This document shows positions 1 to 15,100 of a DNA stretch of 64,000 bases, piece by piece. The position numbers and the translations under genes were made by a program. This DNA is from Bugulina stolonifera (taxonomy: Eukaryota > Bryozoa > Gymnolaemata > Cheilostomatida > Bugulidae): contig OW285187.1 in the NCBI GenBank assembly GCA_935421135.1, forward strand, positions 34,970,818 to 35,034,817, in the 5' to 3' direction. Each line of letters opens with the position of its first letter. Positions within the stretch are counted from its first letter, which is position 1. The notes under the pieces were generated by a model. That model was given only the letters and a program-made list of their open reading frames with translations, did not search any database and was not told the DNA's origin.

Positions 1-139
1 TCCTAATAACACTCATATTTGCTATGTTATCCGCTCAGTACATACATGTGTATCTAATCTACTGTACTGTGTTTAGTTAAAGCTCTAGAGTTCAAAGGGA
101 TGCTAGAGGATTTAGTCAAAGTGATTCAATTTTTTACAG

Positions 140-3100
140 GCTGAGCTAATGCTGCATATGCTACTGCACATCTCAGAGGGCAGACAACTCCGTAACAGTA
201 GTACTCAGTCTCACAGTATAGCCTGTGGACCAGCATTGAGTAGTTATACTATATGTAGAATATTCTGGTCTACTGACAGACTAAAGTCTGACGTCTGCTG
301 GAGTACATCTGCACCAAACTACCAGATAAATGAGGTTAGGTTTGCTTTATACAGCATAAAATAATACCAGCAAGACATGGAACAACTTGAAGTTGTCCTC
401 CTTTTCTCTTTTTAACAAGAAGAGAAGACAACTTTATATTTGCTGTGGATTTTGCTGGTTCAATTATGCAATGACAGCAATGTTACACTGTTTACGCTAC
501 TGCCTTTAAACTTGGTAAAAGAGATGTGTGCACTTGTCTCACAACTGTCCACATTGTACAGTGCAGTTGTATAATTACAGTCGATGCCCTTACATCTTAC
601 AAGAGATGTTCTATCTAATATGGCTAACAACTACATGATAGTAGAAGTATGGGAGAAGAGATCTATGGAGAAAAAAGATCAGGTACTATACCTCTTAACC
701 CAAACAGAATATTACAGTATGGATCAGATTGATAATTACTATGCTTGTGTTTGTGCATGTTTTGTACTTATACTTGACTAACTCTGTATGTACGTACATG
801 TTTTAGTTGCTAGGCTACGCTAAACTGCCACTGAATACATTCTACATGTCGTACAAGGAACCCAGGATAGCCCAGGTTCTGCTGAAATCTCAGGTATTCT
901 TTTGCCTGGTTATCTATTGTTTTGGTATTTATCATAGATATTTAATAGGTATTTCGACCTCTCTGCAGTAGACAAATTCCAATAAATTCCTTGCTTAAGT
1001 GCAAAGTGCATACTCATTTAAGAGTTGTCTGCTCCTCATTATTGGTTACAGTAAACACCCATGTGTGTGTCTAATAGGTAACTGGGAGAGAGGAGTTCAA
1101 AGTTACCAAAGTGGGATGTTATATAATCACAATATGAGGAGGAAAATTTCCAATTAGAATTCTGGCATTTTACCTGTTTAAAGGAGTACTGACAGCTAAT
1201 ACATGTTATATATCATTCTGCACGGTTTTTCATGGCGAATCTGATGGATTTCAAGAGTCATCTTTTCAATCTGTTTACTGCAAGATAGTTAGATGTAGCC
1301 ACATGAGATTTGTCTTCTCATTTGTCTCAGTTAGACTAAGTTCTGCTGCCATATTTAAAGGTGGGATGGGTGTATGATAATGGTGGTTTGCTTTCATAGT
1401 AGATGCTACTAAAACCACATGATGATATTATTCAGTGATTACAAAATTCTTCTACTCAGTCATCAATGCATATACTAGGAGAGCTGTGGTTTTAGTGGAT
1501 GCTGTTTACTGCTTGGGGAAATAGATATTATAATCATGAGCATATATAATGTAGTCTACAGTGGGGGCAAACAAAAGGCTATATAATTCCACCACTGCTG
1601 TCAACTGCAAGATGCGCCTCTACACAGCTATTAGACTATCCACTTGATTTCCAATTATACCAAGTAGGCAATAATACTCGAAGCTTGTGCAATGCCTGCA
1701 AGCAAGTGTTTTACTGTAACCCAAGTTTTTATGGCCTAAAAACTCAAGTATTTATAAAAGGTATCTGCATGTACAATGTGGAATAAATTTATATACAACT
1801 GTCAACTGGTAACCTGAAGCCAAAGTAGGAAAGAATTTTTGGGATTTGCTACAAACACTTCAAATGGACTGGACCGATTTTGCTATAACTACGTATGAGG
1901 ATTGGATAGATGATCAACACAAAAAGAGAGTTACCAGGTAAGTTCTGATGGTCTACAGTATAACTTTACTGATAAAATACTGTACATGTAGTTATTTCTG
2001 ATCATCATCGCATGTGTTATAATATTGTTCATAGAGTTGTAAATAGATGACTGCCAAATAACAGGCGAAATCTTATTTTGTGGATCTGTTGTATGTGTTT
2101 TGCATTACAAATTTAACTGCCAAGTTCCAGATCAGATTAGACATGCTTATTGTTGCTGTCAGTATAGAAGAATATTACAGTGCATCAGCATATTATATTC
2201 ATGTTTATTAGCCTTCTAGTTTTATATGCTGACCTTTATATGATTATAGAATACTGATTACGCAATGATTTGGATCTGCTATGAAATAATGTAAATGTAT
2301 ATTTTAGTGATGATGAAGGCAAACTGTGGAAAGAACCTAAATTCATTGCTCCTTGGAGACTCCTACTCTGGACATTATCATGCTGCAAGATGTGCTGAGA
2401 TCAAGGTAAATAGCTGCATGTGTATGATCGTGATGAATCCTACCAGGTGACTAAAGGCCTAATTGTAATTAATTGTAATTGTCAAGGGTCATGATCTTGA
2501 TGTCACACACTTGAGGAACCAACTGCAAGTGTCAGCACCTGCTATGCCATCATTTACAGTTAGAATTTTATTATTTAGAATTAGGTATTGTATTAGAACA
2601 TCAAATTTTTATATTTTCAAACCACGGAAAATATAGCAGTAAGTCAAGGGTCAGTAAATTGAGTTGTTCTTGCTGTCCACTGTACATGTAAATGCTTCAA
2701 GTGAGGGGCAAACTACTCAATGTACCTTAGAATTAACTAGACAAATCTACAAAAAATTTCTATTGAGTTGCGCAGTTTGATTTGGAGATGTAATAATATC
2801 CAAAAAAATCATAAGACAGATTCTATTGCTTAGGTAATAGAAGCTTGTCTAGGAACCCAGCACAGGTCTAGCTAGTGTAGCATCAACAACACTGTTATTA
2901 GATGATTATAGAAAATATCTCACAACCACAATATTACTGTTTTATACTCAATGAATTCTATCAGTAGCCTTTTATATCTGACTCAGGCAGACCTCTAATC
3001 TAGTTTGATCCAAAACAAATCAAGTGTTATTATCAGTACATTGTATTGTAATGTAGACTTACTTATATGTAGTTGTAATATAGTGTATAATCCACCTAGC

Positions 3101-6100
3101 CTACACTTCATATAGACAATACTGAACCCATTCAATCAAGTATAAATGTAGAGTAAAAATAAATGACATAATAGCAATGATATACATGTTTGTGTGCGAT
3201 GTACTACCTGCTCACCTACCTGTTCACCTACCTACCCCCATGTCCCTATCTCCCTCCCTACTTCCATGTACCTACCTTCCTACCCACCTACCTACATGTA
3301 CCTACCTACTCTGCCTACCAACCAACCTACCTACCTACCTACATACATACCTACTACATAACCACCCACCCACCCACATATGCTCTTGTTTCTTTACAAG
3401 CAAATGTACATCAAAATTGGCATGAATCTCCAAAGAAAGAGACAGTAATAAGCTGTTTGGTAGTTTTCTGTTTTGCTAACATAAACCTAAAAGTAGTGAT
3501 GACATAGTATGGCTCCTACATTTTTTACTAGATGTTGGCAGCAAAAAATTCTAACTGCACAATTGGTTCTGGTTAGTAGCTACAGACCATAATCATGAAA
3601 TTATATTTGCCACCCATTGTTTTAAATTACTACTTCCATGTCCCATAGCTGTATGTGTGATGAATAAATAAGAAAGCATGCTTGATGAAACATGCTATAA
3701 ATAATAATGTTTGGAAACAGATGTATTGTACCTTTATTATTTATTATACCTTGTACCTGTCTGTGACCCCTAATATTTGGTACCTGTATATGAATTTACT
3801 GTAGCCACTATCATCTACATGTATATTATGTAACATGCATGATGTATACTGGATGTACCTGTCTGATATGGATTGTGTTTATTTGATAGATTATTGACAT
3901 CGGAATTCAATATCACAGCTATGCTACCAGGCCGCCAGCTAGGAAGAGTTATCACAAGCTTACAGGCTGGATGCGCAGAAGCAATCAATTTCTGTATATT
4001 TATGCCTTCACAGTCCACATTTACAATGCATTCATAATTTTGGATGTGGGGTTATTAGATGTGTACCATGGCCAATCAATAAAAAACAGTCAATTTGTTA
4101 CAATATTCTATGAATTAGTCTACAAGGGTGTCAGGGTGGCACAGTTGGTGGCATACATGCACACAAACCGTGAGGTTGTGAGTTCAAGCCCCCAGCTGTG
4201 TCATTTCTGGCAAAGGCCTTCAGCAAGTCTTTCACCCTAGCTGCGCCTGTTCGGATCAGGGCTTATAAATAATACAGGAGGTCCCGTGTAGTGTTTACAT
4301 CAAAAACACGCACGTTAAAGATCCACCTCTGCCCTGATTCGCAAAGAGAAGCCAGATTCTGGCGGGGTATGTGACCACAATAGGGTGGCAGGTTGATGTA
4401 GTGGTCACTGACCATGCACTCCTGTTGTGGAAGGTGAGCTCTTCCACTCAGAGCCCAGCTCCTGTCGCTCATACAAGTTTCGAACTTCTGAGGTCCGTTA
4501 AATAGGATGGCCAAGTGGCTCGACAGAAACAAAAACAAAAACAAAAACTCCTTGATATATTTTCTAGTATTTTATCAAATTTTTACATGCACATCATACC
4601 ATAATAAAAATGCTTGTGGCAAGTATTATGGTCCTTTATCCATTGTAATTGACTGCCCGTGATAATACAATGAGTGTACACATGTACATGTACAATGAGT
4701 GTACACAAGGACATGTACAATGTATGTTCAATGTACACACATAACATAAATTGTAGACCACTTCATGACATGCTTTAGCAGACATATTATGGTGAATATG
4801 TATATGTATTGAGTCTCGAGTATAGGCACGTAGCCTATATAATATTAGAAATTCATATTATTTTTCATTTCTAAAATAATCAAGCCATTGATATTTGTCA
4901 CCAACAGCAATGGATAGCCCAATTGCCAACAGCTTTAGTTATCAGGCTAAGTGTTGTGGTATAAACTGTGTAATGAATTATGCCATGAATTTTTAGTGCA
5001 GGGCAGGGGAACATTTACCCATTTTGGCCTCTAGATCAATACTTCCATCTGCATCTATCAAATATAATTTAGGCTGTGTTTTACAAAATAAAGGTTTTAT
5101 CATTGCAATAATACATTTACGGCGATTAGTATCATGCAATATGAAACAATAATTAATAATTATGCATATATGTAATGTAATTTGTAGATGAAATTCTATA
5201 GTGGGACCAAGCAGCACAAATAATATGTTGTATACATGTATATAACTTATGATAGGAGCATAAGCTGGCGACTTCATCTGTATTATTATTATAGTAGGCA
5301 TACATAATGCCTAATGGGTTTATCAGATGCCTGTGGTTGATGTTATTACAACAAAAAAAACCACTGACATCCTAATTATATGTTGTGAGTGGATTCTTGT
5401 GATGTTTCAATGCCCTATCTATGGCTCAATATCAGGAACATGGGTATCATAATGAGAAGAGGGAACAATTCCAAATGATACCCGAATGATACCCAAAATT
5501 TTTGAAAATGGCCCACTTCGGCCTAACGCGGCCCAAAAACTTGAATTTTGGTGCAAGAAAGGCCCTGTCCTTACAACTCAGCATGTCAGCACGATTCTAA
5601 TGATGTAAAAAAAAATTAACTGTCAGTACTCCTTTAAGTTCAACGTTGAACCATTTCTAATTCATATTCATATTTCTTCCTCACTTCACCATAAATAGCA
5701 TGGTTTACTTTTACTTTTTAATTAATTCCTTAACTTTGAAAGTAATTTTTGTTCCTATTTTCTGTGATAGTGCAATGATATAATATTTATGTACATATAT
5801 TATAGTATACTATGTGTTTCACACAGCGGTGTTTCCAGGAGATACTTTTCCACTGTTAAATCCCTCTGGCACATGGTTTGCCAGCCTGCCTGCCTCTTTC
5901 TACCTATTCTACCCTCTGTTACAGTACCCAGTGATAGCAGTGGACAGCTACATACCGGTCACCAACCCGCTGACCGGCAAGTGTATGGGGGAGGTGAAGG
6001 TCCTTCTAGCAATGGGCACTCAGCAGCAGGTCATGTCTCTGCAGACGTTGAAGGTCATAGCTACAGCTACACAACTCGATAATAAACTACAATGTCAGGG

Positions 6101-9100
6101 TGCCCATCATGACTACCCTGAGGGTAGGATGGTGCATGTGTAAGTTACTAAGGCTTGAATTTAGCTGTTTAGTATCCAGTTAGTTGAGTACCTTTTGATG
6201 TATATATTCTAATCATCTCTTGATAGAGACATGTAGAACAGTTGCTAGTTATGGTTGTGTACAAATAACTGATTTTTATTTACATTTCCTTAGCATAGTT
6301 ATACACAGTAATACACGTGTATTCTAGTGTAGTATAGCATAGTAATACACAGTAATACACGTGTATTCTAGTGTAGTATAGCATAATAATACACAGTAAT
6401 ACACGTGTATTCTAGTGTAGTATAGCATAGTAATACACAGTAATACACGTGTATTCTAGTGTAGTATAGCATAATAATACACAGTAATACACGTGTATTC
6501 TAGTGTAGTATAGCATAGTTATACACAGCAATATACTGTATTCTAGTGTAGTATAGCATAGTTATACACAGGGAGCTTGTATTTGATTCACTCGGTTTAA
6601 TGTATATTTCAGGCGTGCAGAGAGAGATGGTGAATTAACAGACGCCAACAGCAATGGTAAGCATGGGTTATATTGACTTGCATTACATAGACTAGGATAT
6701 ACAATGTACATGTAGATGTCTATGTAGCAGATAGGGTGTGCCTATAATTAATACTTGTCTGTGTATGTGTTATATAGAACACAGGTTCGACGTGAAGGTA
6801 GTAGCCATAAGAGACCTTGACCTTGGAGACAGCATGTACATGGGAGAGGCTGACTGTTTCATACAGTATCACTTCCCTACGCAGCACAATCTATCAGGTA
6901 TACTTGTGCTCTATGTTTAGGGTAGCAGTGTGTGCCACTATATTATCCATAACAGTGCACATGTGTGCAGGGTATAGGAGTTGTGCTATCCTATCTACAT
7001 GTATATGGTAGTAGTCTGGTACAGAGTATAGAAGTTGTGCTATCCTATCTACATGTATATGATAGTAGTCTGGTACAGGGTATAGGAGTTGTGCTCTCCT
7101 ACAAACATGTATATGACAGTAGTCTACTACTGATCATGATTTTATTAATGTTTTTGTGTTTATAGATGACCTGATTATGAAATCATTTCGTTCCGCTACC
7201 ACACTCTGCACAAGCAATGTAGTATTTGAGGATCACCGATCACATGTGATTACTCTACCAAGGGAGGCAAATCTACACACACTGGTATCATCAGGTGGGC
7301 TATTACTCATATCGTACCGTGTAACCTATGCAGGAGGTACTATTATGTGATACCTACTAAATATTCCCAGGTGTTGACTGTATTCAACTGTCTTATTAAC
7401 AAACAATGCCATGGTGTGTTTTATTGTAGTCATCGGAGCTACCCATGGATCTGCTATACCATTTGAGTTGTGGTGTAGGTTCTACCACCCCAACACTAGA
7501 GATCAACTGTTGTATAGAGCCCAGCTACCTGTAGCAAAGTTACTGGGGCTAGTCACTATGGGGAGAGATGAGAGTGTCAACTGTCAGTCTTACAGTCTGC
7601 CACTTCTACCGGCTCACGAGTCTAATACTCAGGTACACAGTCTATATTCTATACGCTTCATTTAGCCATCTGATACATCTGTGGAATATCTCAGATAATA
7701 GTTCTGTATAAATATCACGATATTTGTTATCAATATCATTAACATAGACTACTAGTATCTTACTGTTATGTTACAGTTGCACACAGTTGGGGTTCTAGAT
7801 ATCAGTGTACGTCACGCTAAGAAGGTGAAGCATGTATCTACACTGCAGAGTGTCAATTCACATAATGGTCTACATAATCTAGGTAAGTACATGTGTATAT
7901 ATTATATACAATATACTGTATGTATATACAGTGTATGTCGCATCATAAGTGTACCGTATATACCTGTGGCATACTCATATATGCTCATAGTATACTTTAT
8001 TGGAATGCTTTTGATAACCGGTTGTGTTATAATGTCTCTGTTCTAATGGTTCTGCCCTATTGATTAGGTCAAGTCAGTCTCAGTGTGTATATAGAGTCAG
8101 TAACAGGATTAAAGAGTGCTGCTCTGGCTCTCTCCAGGAAACACGAGTGTCTCGACTACTACTGTACTGTTGGAGTCAATCTATATGTCAAGTTGTCTCT
8201 ATCGTTCCAATCCAAGGCTGTGAGTATAGTGTTACTGTGGGTAATCACTCTCAATGTAATATATAAGGTTGCTATTGGTGATGTCTTAGACCAAGTTCTT
8301 GAAGGTTCGATTACTTGTAGGACATGCGGGTGAGTGACACTGAGCCCCGAGTGCTCTACATGGAAGAATTTGGGTTTAGGTCTCAGTTTCAGCTCCCCCT
8401 GCTAATAGATAACAACACCAGCTTGGCCCAGTGCCTGCAGACTGGCCATCTTATTGTGGAGGTGTGGCACCAGAGTCTCAAAGGTTGGTATCCTGCTACT
8501 TGATTGGATAACTCTATAGCCTATTAGCTCTTTGACTGTCAAGAATTTTCTAAATGAATTCCAAATTCACTCTTTTTCAAACCATATGCTGTAACTATTA
8601 TATCCACTCCTGTACTCATTGTATCCACTCCTGTACTTATTATATCCATTCCTGTATTTATTATAGACTCTCTGCTGGACGATTGCCAAGGAATCCCTCC
8701 ATCTTCTGATATTCAGTTGGGGGTGACATCTGTACCCCTCGCTAATCTACTCACTCATAAAACTGGTCAGTACTTGGAATGTCAATACAACATGACTGTA
8801 ATCTAATGCAATACTCTAATTCACACTCACCTAATCTCTCACTGCGTTTAACCTGTTGTTCTGAATCATTAACACAGGTATAAGGGGTTGGTACCCTGTC
8901 AACCCGCCTCCAGAACTCTACACCACAACACAGACTCAAGACCCCATGCTAGGAGCTCTGAATATACAGGTCAGACTCTCCGGTTCTCAGGATATGAGTA
9001 ACATCATGGACTCAGCCTCTAGACTGGGATACCAAGTGTCTAGCCCCGGGATAGATACTACAGGTAAGCTCTAAACAACACTCACGGGGTTACTCATAGC

Positions 9101-12100
9101 ATGCAGGTAATATTTGTGAGTATCTTCTAAATAATTCCATGCTCGTACATACTTATTGTGTTCATATTTAAGTGCCTTATACTTATCCTTATACTTAACA
9201 TGGACGGTGTTGTCGTGTACTCATCTTTATACATTACTATGTGTTGCAATCAGAGCCTCTCTTTCAATCTTTGCAGACGTCCTGATTGATGAGCTGACTG
9301 AGGTCTACTTTGAGATAGACTGGTTCTCTATACCCGCTTCCCTTATACTGTGGAGTGAACACGATGACCTGCCCATTAATTCTGTCTGCTATATCAAGAC
9401 CTCATTCTACAACAATGGTACATGTGCTCAAGCCTAACTAACATTACGTTTAGGCGTTCTATATTACATGTGCTTATAAGTTATATATGCCTTCCTGCCA
9501 TAACACTAATAGCTGACTGTATAACTTTTGCAGACGTGTCATACTCTAATGCTCTGAGGCTAACAGATAAAGGAGACAACTTTGAAAGTAAATGTGACGT
9601 AAAGTTTAAATACCTGCAGACAGTGAGCACATCCTTTCTCTGGTGGGTACATGACTGTGTGTAACTGTTAAAGTGATCATGCACCCTAGGCTTATCATAT
9701 ATCGTTGCGCTCCATTTTTCAAGGCGAATCAACTGATTTTTAAGAGTTATCTTTTCAATGGAGCCATTTATCACTAGATTTAATAGTAAAATGGCTCTGT
9801 AATTCAGAGTTATCTTCCACAAAAATTGTTTTTTGGCTGTGCATGTAAAGTTGTCATCTCTCTACTTTTGTTTAAAAATAAGTTATACTAAGAACACAAA
9901 CCACAAGAATGCAATAATATGACCAATGTCATAAGGCTGCTCTGCCCTGACCACAATGATAACAAGAGCTGGTATACAGAGTGGATTGCTAATTATTCTA
10001 CACTCAACAGCCTAGCAGCCACCTACATGTCCATGGATTGGTCCATTTTCTATATTGCAACAAAAGCAAGTTAGTGGCTAGGCTACTGTTCTGATCACTT
10101 AGGATGTGTCATGCATTATTGAAAATAAGAATTTCTACTGAAGTAGTCCTACACTAGGCACTCTATAGGTAGCTTCCTCCCAACCACACTGGCTAATCAA
10201 TGAGCCACTACAGTATGCATATCACTGCCAGCCCAAGAAAGGATCTGGTGAAGACATCTGTCATTAGCACATGCGTGTATAACTGAATGGGCGTGTTATG
10301 CAATGTACATGTATGTGCATTACTTATTATAGTTACTATAGTTATTTATAATAAATTACATATTTCAGCTTTACAGATGTATAAAAATCATAATGTTGTA
10401 TACATGTACATACATGTGCATCTTACTTATGGGGTACAGACATGAGCTATACACTCATGTAGTGCATGTATAATACATTTTTATGTGTATACATGTAGTA
10501 TATGATTTTTATAATACATGTACATGAACATACTGTAATAGTTTTGTAATATGATTCATAAATAACATTATACATGTTATTTACAGATACTGTCAGATAG
10601 AACATGTAGTATGCAGTCTTATACATGATATACATGTACATGAACGCAAATTACAGAATATTTAAATTGTATTTAAAATATTATTAATATATGCTATAGA
10701 TAAGCAATTATATCTTTGTACGTTGCAACCAATATTAGCTCACAAGAACATGTGCATCCCTCTGTTGTTTTGCTCATACAACATTGAGTGTCTATATTAC
10801 TAAATTGTTGTTTTTGACAGGGTACATTCACAATCTCTGGTTTGGGGGCAAATATGTACACAAAAGAAATTTTTATCACCAATAACTCACTGCATGTACA
10901 TTACATGTATTATGAGCCCACTGGATGGAATAAGAACAAGATCATCACTGACCACTAAACCATTTTGTTGGTGCTTGTTTATAAGTTGGACACCATTGAA
11001 TAAACATTAGAAGTATTGTTATTTTATGTGATGACCAAATCTGCTGTCGCTGCAGGTACACTGTAGGTTAGCTAGCTAGTCTGTATGCTATGCCTGTAGC
11101 CACATAGAATGTTATAAGAAAGAACTCAGATTGTATTTCTTCTATCGTGACTGTATTAGTGAACATGTGCCATCATCATGCTACTTGATCACTATCAGTA
11201 TAATTTTGGTTACAGAGGATAATAATATTCTCCGTTCCTAAAACATAGGCAGAAGGAAGAAAGTGTTTCCTAGGATCATATGTTGTGGTGTAACACCTGA
11301 ATTTTTCACTTCTACAATAGTATTCAAACTTACCAGTAGTACTATTTACATGTATGTCATTATAATATGCCAAATGAAAATGAAAAACTGCCCTTTTATT
11401 TATAGGCTTATGCGATCTAAATAACAAATGCTATGCTCTACTATCAGGAGAATTTTTCCAACTGCTATTTGGTTTATGGAGTGCAACTTTTGTAGAGACT
11501 GGCTTCCTGATATGCATAAATATAGTGCTTTTTCACTAGCCCATTTGTGTTTCTACTAAACATCCTGATGGCTGCATGCCACTTGCTTCATATTTATTAC
11601 CCCGCATAGGTGTTGGCAAATGCCACTTCTATTGTGAAGGGATAATTTATGTGCTGCCACACTGAAATGAATGCTAATATTGCTATTTACTCGAATCATC
11701 TGTAGCCAGCATAGTCACAGGAAGATTTGGCTTGAATCACTCAATACTTGTGGCAATGTTATTTTGTTATTGATCACATTTTATTCTCATTAGTGGTTGT
11801 CCTTGTGGTCAAAAGTCAACAACCCATCAAGTGCAAAGTAATAGTGGATTTCAGTTGTGAAATATTGGGAGTTATCTGACACCAAAATACACGAGAGGAC
11901 AACATGCAATAGTCCTCCAAATAGTCCTCAGCTTCTGCTTCTATGCTTCTTTATCACTAAATTGGCCTAAAAAACACTCAAAATAGCTGCCTGGGGCTCG
12001 ATGTTTCCTTTAAAACGATATAAAACACCCCTAGGCTGCATGATCACTTTAATATACTAGTAATATTATCAACCTTAGCAAGATCTGTAGGTTGTGGGGG

Positions 12101-15100
12101 TTGACTGTGTCTAGGCAGTATATCTTATTATTGTAGGTATCTGTTTGATCAGAATCTAGAGCTGGAGTTGTGGCTCTCTGCTGAAAGAGATAGTATTAGT
12201 GATGAGATAACTCCATCCAGTAGTGACAAATACCTTGGTACTACTTACATACCTCTAGGTAAGGTACTCCGTGTGCAGGAAATACAGTATTTCAATGTTT
12301 GGCTCCATCCAAAGATCAACTCATTTATATTATGTTATATCAATCTCTCTCCTAACACACTGATACACTGTACTATGTATTGTAGAACATTTGTGTAGAC
12401 ACAGGAGCTGTACTCTCAGTGATGTCTACCCTCTTTATAAACCATGCATAGACAGGATGGGCCGATCCCTTCTACGGGTTCACATCAGTAGGAGACCTCA
12501 GCAGGACCCCCAGCACCACCAGCACATGGTGAGTTGGACCACAGTCTATCTACATTGTATATGGTCCATAATATTCACATCCTTTTTTATTTGAGATACT
12601 GCTTCACTCTGTTTGCTCCAACTGGTTCAAATTTATTCAGATGGTTACTCTAACCATGTGAGAAGTGATAATGTAGAACCACACCTATATTAGTTTCCCT
12701 TTGTTGTTGAGATGTGAACATGTGCTGTTGTAGCAAACTCGTAGGGTGGAAACAAAGGATGAGGTTCCTGTTCGACAATTGGAGGAGCTGAATGATTCTG
12801 ACCAATCAGAAAGAGACTCTTTAGATGAAGAAACTATCGAGACAATGATTAGTATAGAGGAAGCAAACCGACTCACAATTGGTCAAAGGTAAAACTATTA
12901 TGTGTATTGTGACACCAAACTGACTAAATCGATCTATACTAACTAGAGTTGCTTCATTGCGTGTTATCACTTGTGTTCATCTTGTGCATTAAAGTTGAGA
13001 ATATATTCTACTTGGCCCAGTGTAATAATATGGCTGCTGCATGTTCCTGTTTCTGCAAATTCATCGATATAAATGTAACATTGTTTTCGAATTGTAGCCC
13101 AGGAACATCCTTACATGTTACATATAGTCTAGCAGGTAAAGAACATATAACACACGGAGTAGAGGCATGCAACAAACCCTGTTGGATGTATGAAAAGTGT
13201 GTGCGGTTTCATCTGCCTTCTATATTACAGTCTAAGGTATGCTATGAAAAATATACAGACACATTTACTGCATAATACATAGCTATGCCTTTACTGATTC
13301 AATATATGTATGTAGTCTGTGTAAAAATCACACTGTATGTAGCCAGTTTCACTGCAAGATATTATATTACACATAATCGTTCGAGTAACATTCTTAGTTT
13401 TTGTTGACTGAAATTGTTCAACTAAAAAGCTCCAAGTCATTCATCAGTGTTTGGTATACGCTCATGGCTGTCGTTTCCCAGTCGTCTATCATATTCAATA
13501 TTCCATCCTATTGTAGCACCTTGTGTTAAAACTGTGGACCAAGTCTGAGGAGAAAGGCTCGCAGGTTGTAGGATTTACCACCATAGACCTCAGACCTCTG
13601 CTCGCCGGCATGTCTCATCTATCAGGCTGGTATAACATAGTTGACTTCACAGGTCTATGCCAAGGACAGATAAAGTGTGGTATTGAGCCTCTAACCTCCG
13701 TCACAGCAGGCAAAGCATCCTTTGCCAAGAGCCCTTCACAAGACCCTCAGGTACAGTCCTATTACCTCCAGTGTAGGATTGGACAACTCCAACTGTGCCT
13801 TAATAAGCCCTTCAACAAGATTCTTAGCACAGACATTCTCTCTCCTATGTGTAGACTGCTTCCACATTTATTAGAGAACCAGTACATCATATCATCATGA
13901 TATTAATTACATAATAATACTGTTATCTCTGTTTGGACACTATTATACGGTGATTCAGTAGTCACATATTATATGACTTAATAACAGGAGGTTCGTATGA
14001 CACAACAACCTCAGTCACCATGTCATTACGCCACGTCTGCTGCGTATACAGAGTATCCTAGTCATGTAGCCAGATACACAGAGCAGCAGATTCACTATAG
14101 CACCTCTGTCAGTGCACCAACATCATCTTCAGAGCTGCTTAGGTGAGTAGTGTAGTATCCATATAATCAGTACGATGTCCACGTAATCAGTTTGATGTCC
14201 ATATAATCAGTGTGATGTCCGTGTACTCAGTGTGACGTCCATATAATCAGTATGATGTCCACGTAATCAGTTTGATGTCCATATAATCAGTGTGATGTCC
14301 GTGTACTCAGTGTGACGTCCAGATAATCAGTATGATGTCCACGTAATCAGTTTGATGTCCATATAATCAGTGTGATGTCCGTGTACTCAGTGTGATGTTT
14401 GTGTAATCAGTGTGATGTCCGTGTACTCAGTGTGATGTCCACGTAATCAGTGTGATGTTCGTGTAATCTGTGGAACTTTCTAGAAAGCAGCTAGCTGAAC
14501 TGGATATAATTACCAACAATTTACGAAGGAAGCTTTACCAGCCATCTTCCAGTACTAATGTGATGCCTGCAAGAGCCAATGAACAGACTCTCACTCCCAG
14601 TTCCTACTCTCAAGGTATAGAGTGCACATGCTGTACATGTAATACTATAGAGTATAGTGTGATGATGGAAGCTGGTAGGTCAACAGTTCCATTTTTTGAG
14701 TATTCAAATTCAGTGTGATTCCTTTCGTCACTGTGTGAACCGTTCTAAATCCTGTAGCAGTAGCCTACATGTATCTACACATTCCACTCAATTCAGAATT
14801 AGAATGTTCGGTAAACATCGGTTCAACGATAAAATAGTGTCTAAAATCTAAAGCCCCAACTTGTTCAAAGTTCTTACAAGTCGATTCCCAGCTCTTTCTA
14901 ATTTTCAGTCAATATCTAATGTCTAATTCAGGTCATGTAAAATACGAACCACCAGCTAAAATGTCAATATAAGATTACCTCATCAATGTATATATATGTA
15001 TGTAATGGATTCTACTTTTGGTTCCTACAGCAGCAGGAAATGGTCAGCAGACAGGCAGTAGCAGGCTTATGGAGACCGTGAGCAAAGTACATGATAATGT

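Larger units (their letters stand above)
1182..5633. mobile_element. TTAA-flanked inverted-repeat DNA transposon, non-coding, in C2CD3 intron
   Basis: Perfect 14-bp terminal inverted repeats AGGAGTACTGACAG are each flanked by TTAA (1178-1181 and 5634-5637), the target-site signature of piggyBac/Kolobok-type transposons. The element fills most of the 5-kb intron 894-5924. No transposase reading frame is visible, so it is a deleted or non-autonomous copy, or two insertions sharing ends. Its first ~100 bases resemble the start of the element at 9672-12048 (shared blocks such as GGCGAATC and ATCTTTTCAAT). A SINE (4130-4548) and an ACCT-rich tract sit inside it. Confidence 0.6.

Noticed and set aside
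3177..3507. Two overlapping frames starting near 3180
   Set aside because: Low-complexity ACCT tract in a C2CD3 intron inside a transposon.
4130..4210. Genuine tRNA gene
   Set aside because: A and B boxes are present but no acceptor stem or anticodon arm pairs properly, and a SINE body and (CAAAA)n tail follow.
5814..5924. Extension of the C2CD3 exon upstream to include FPGDTFPLLNPSGTWFASL
   Set aside because: A strong polypyrimidine tract plus CAG sits directly before TACCCAGTG (5925), the phase then matches exon 807-893, and the family alignment resumes exactly there.
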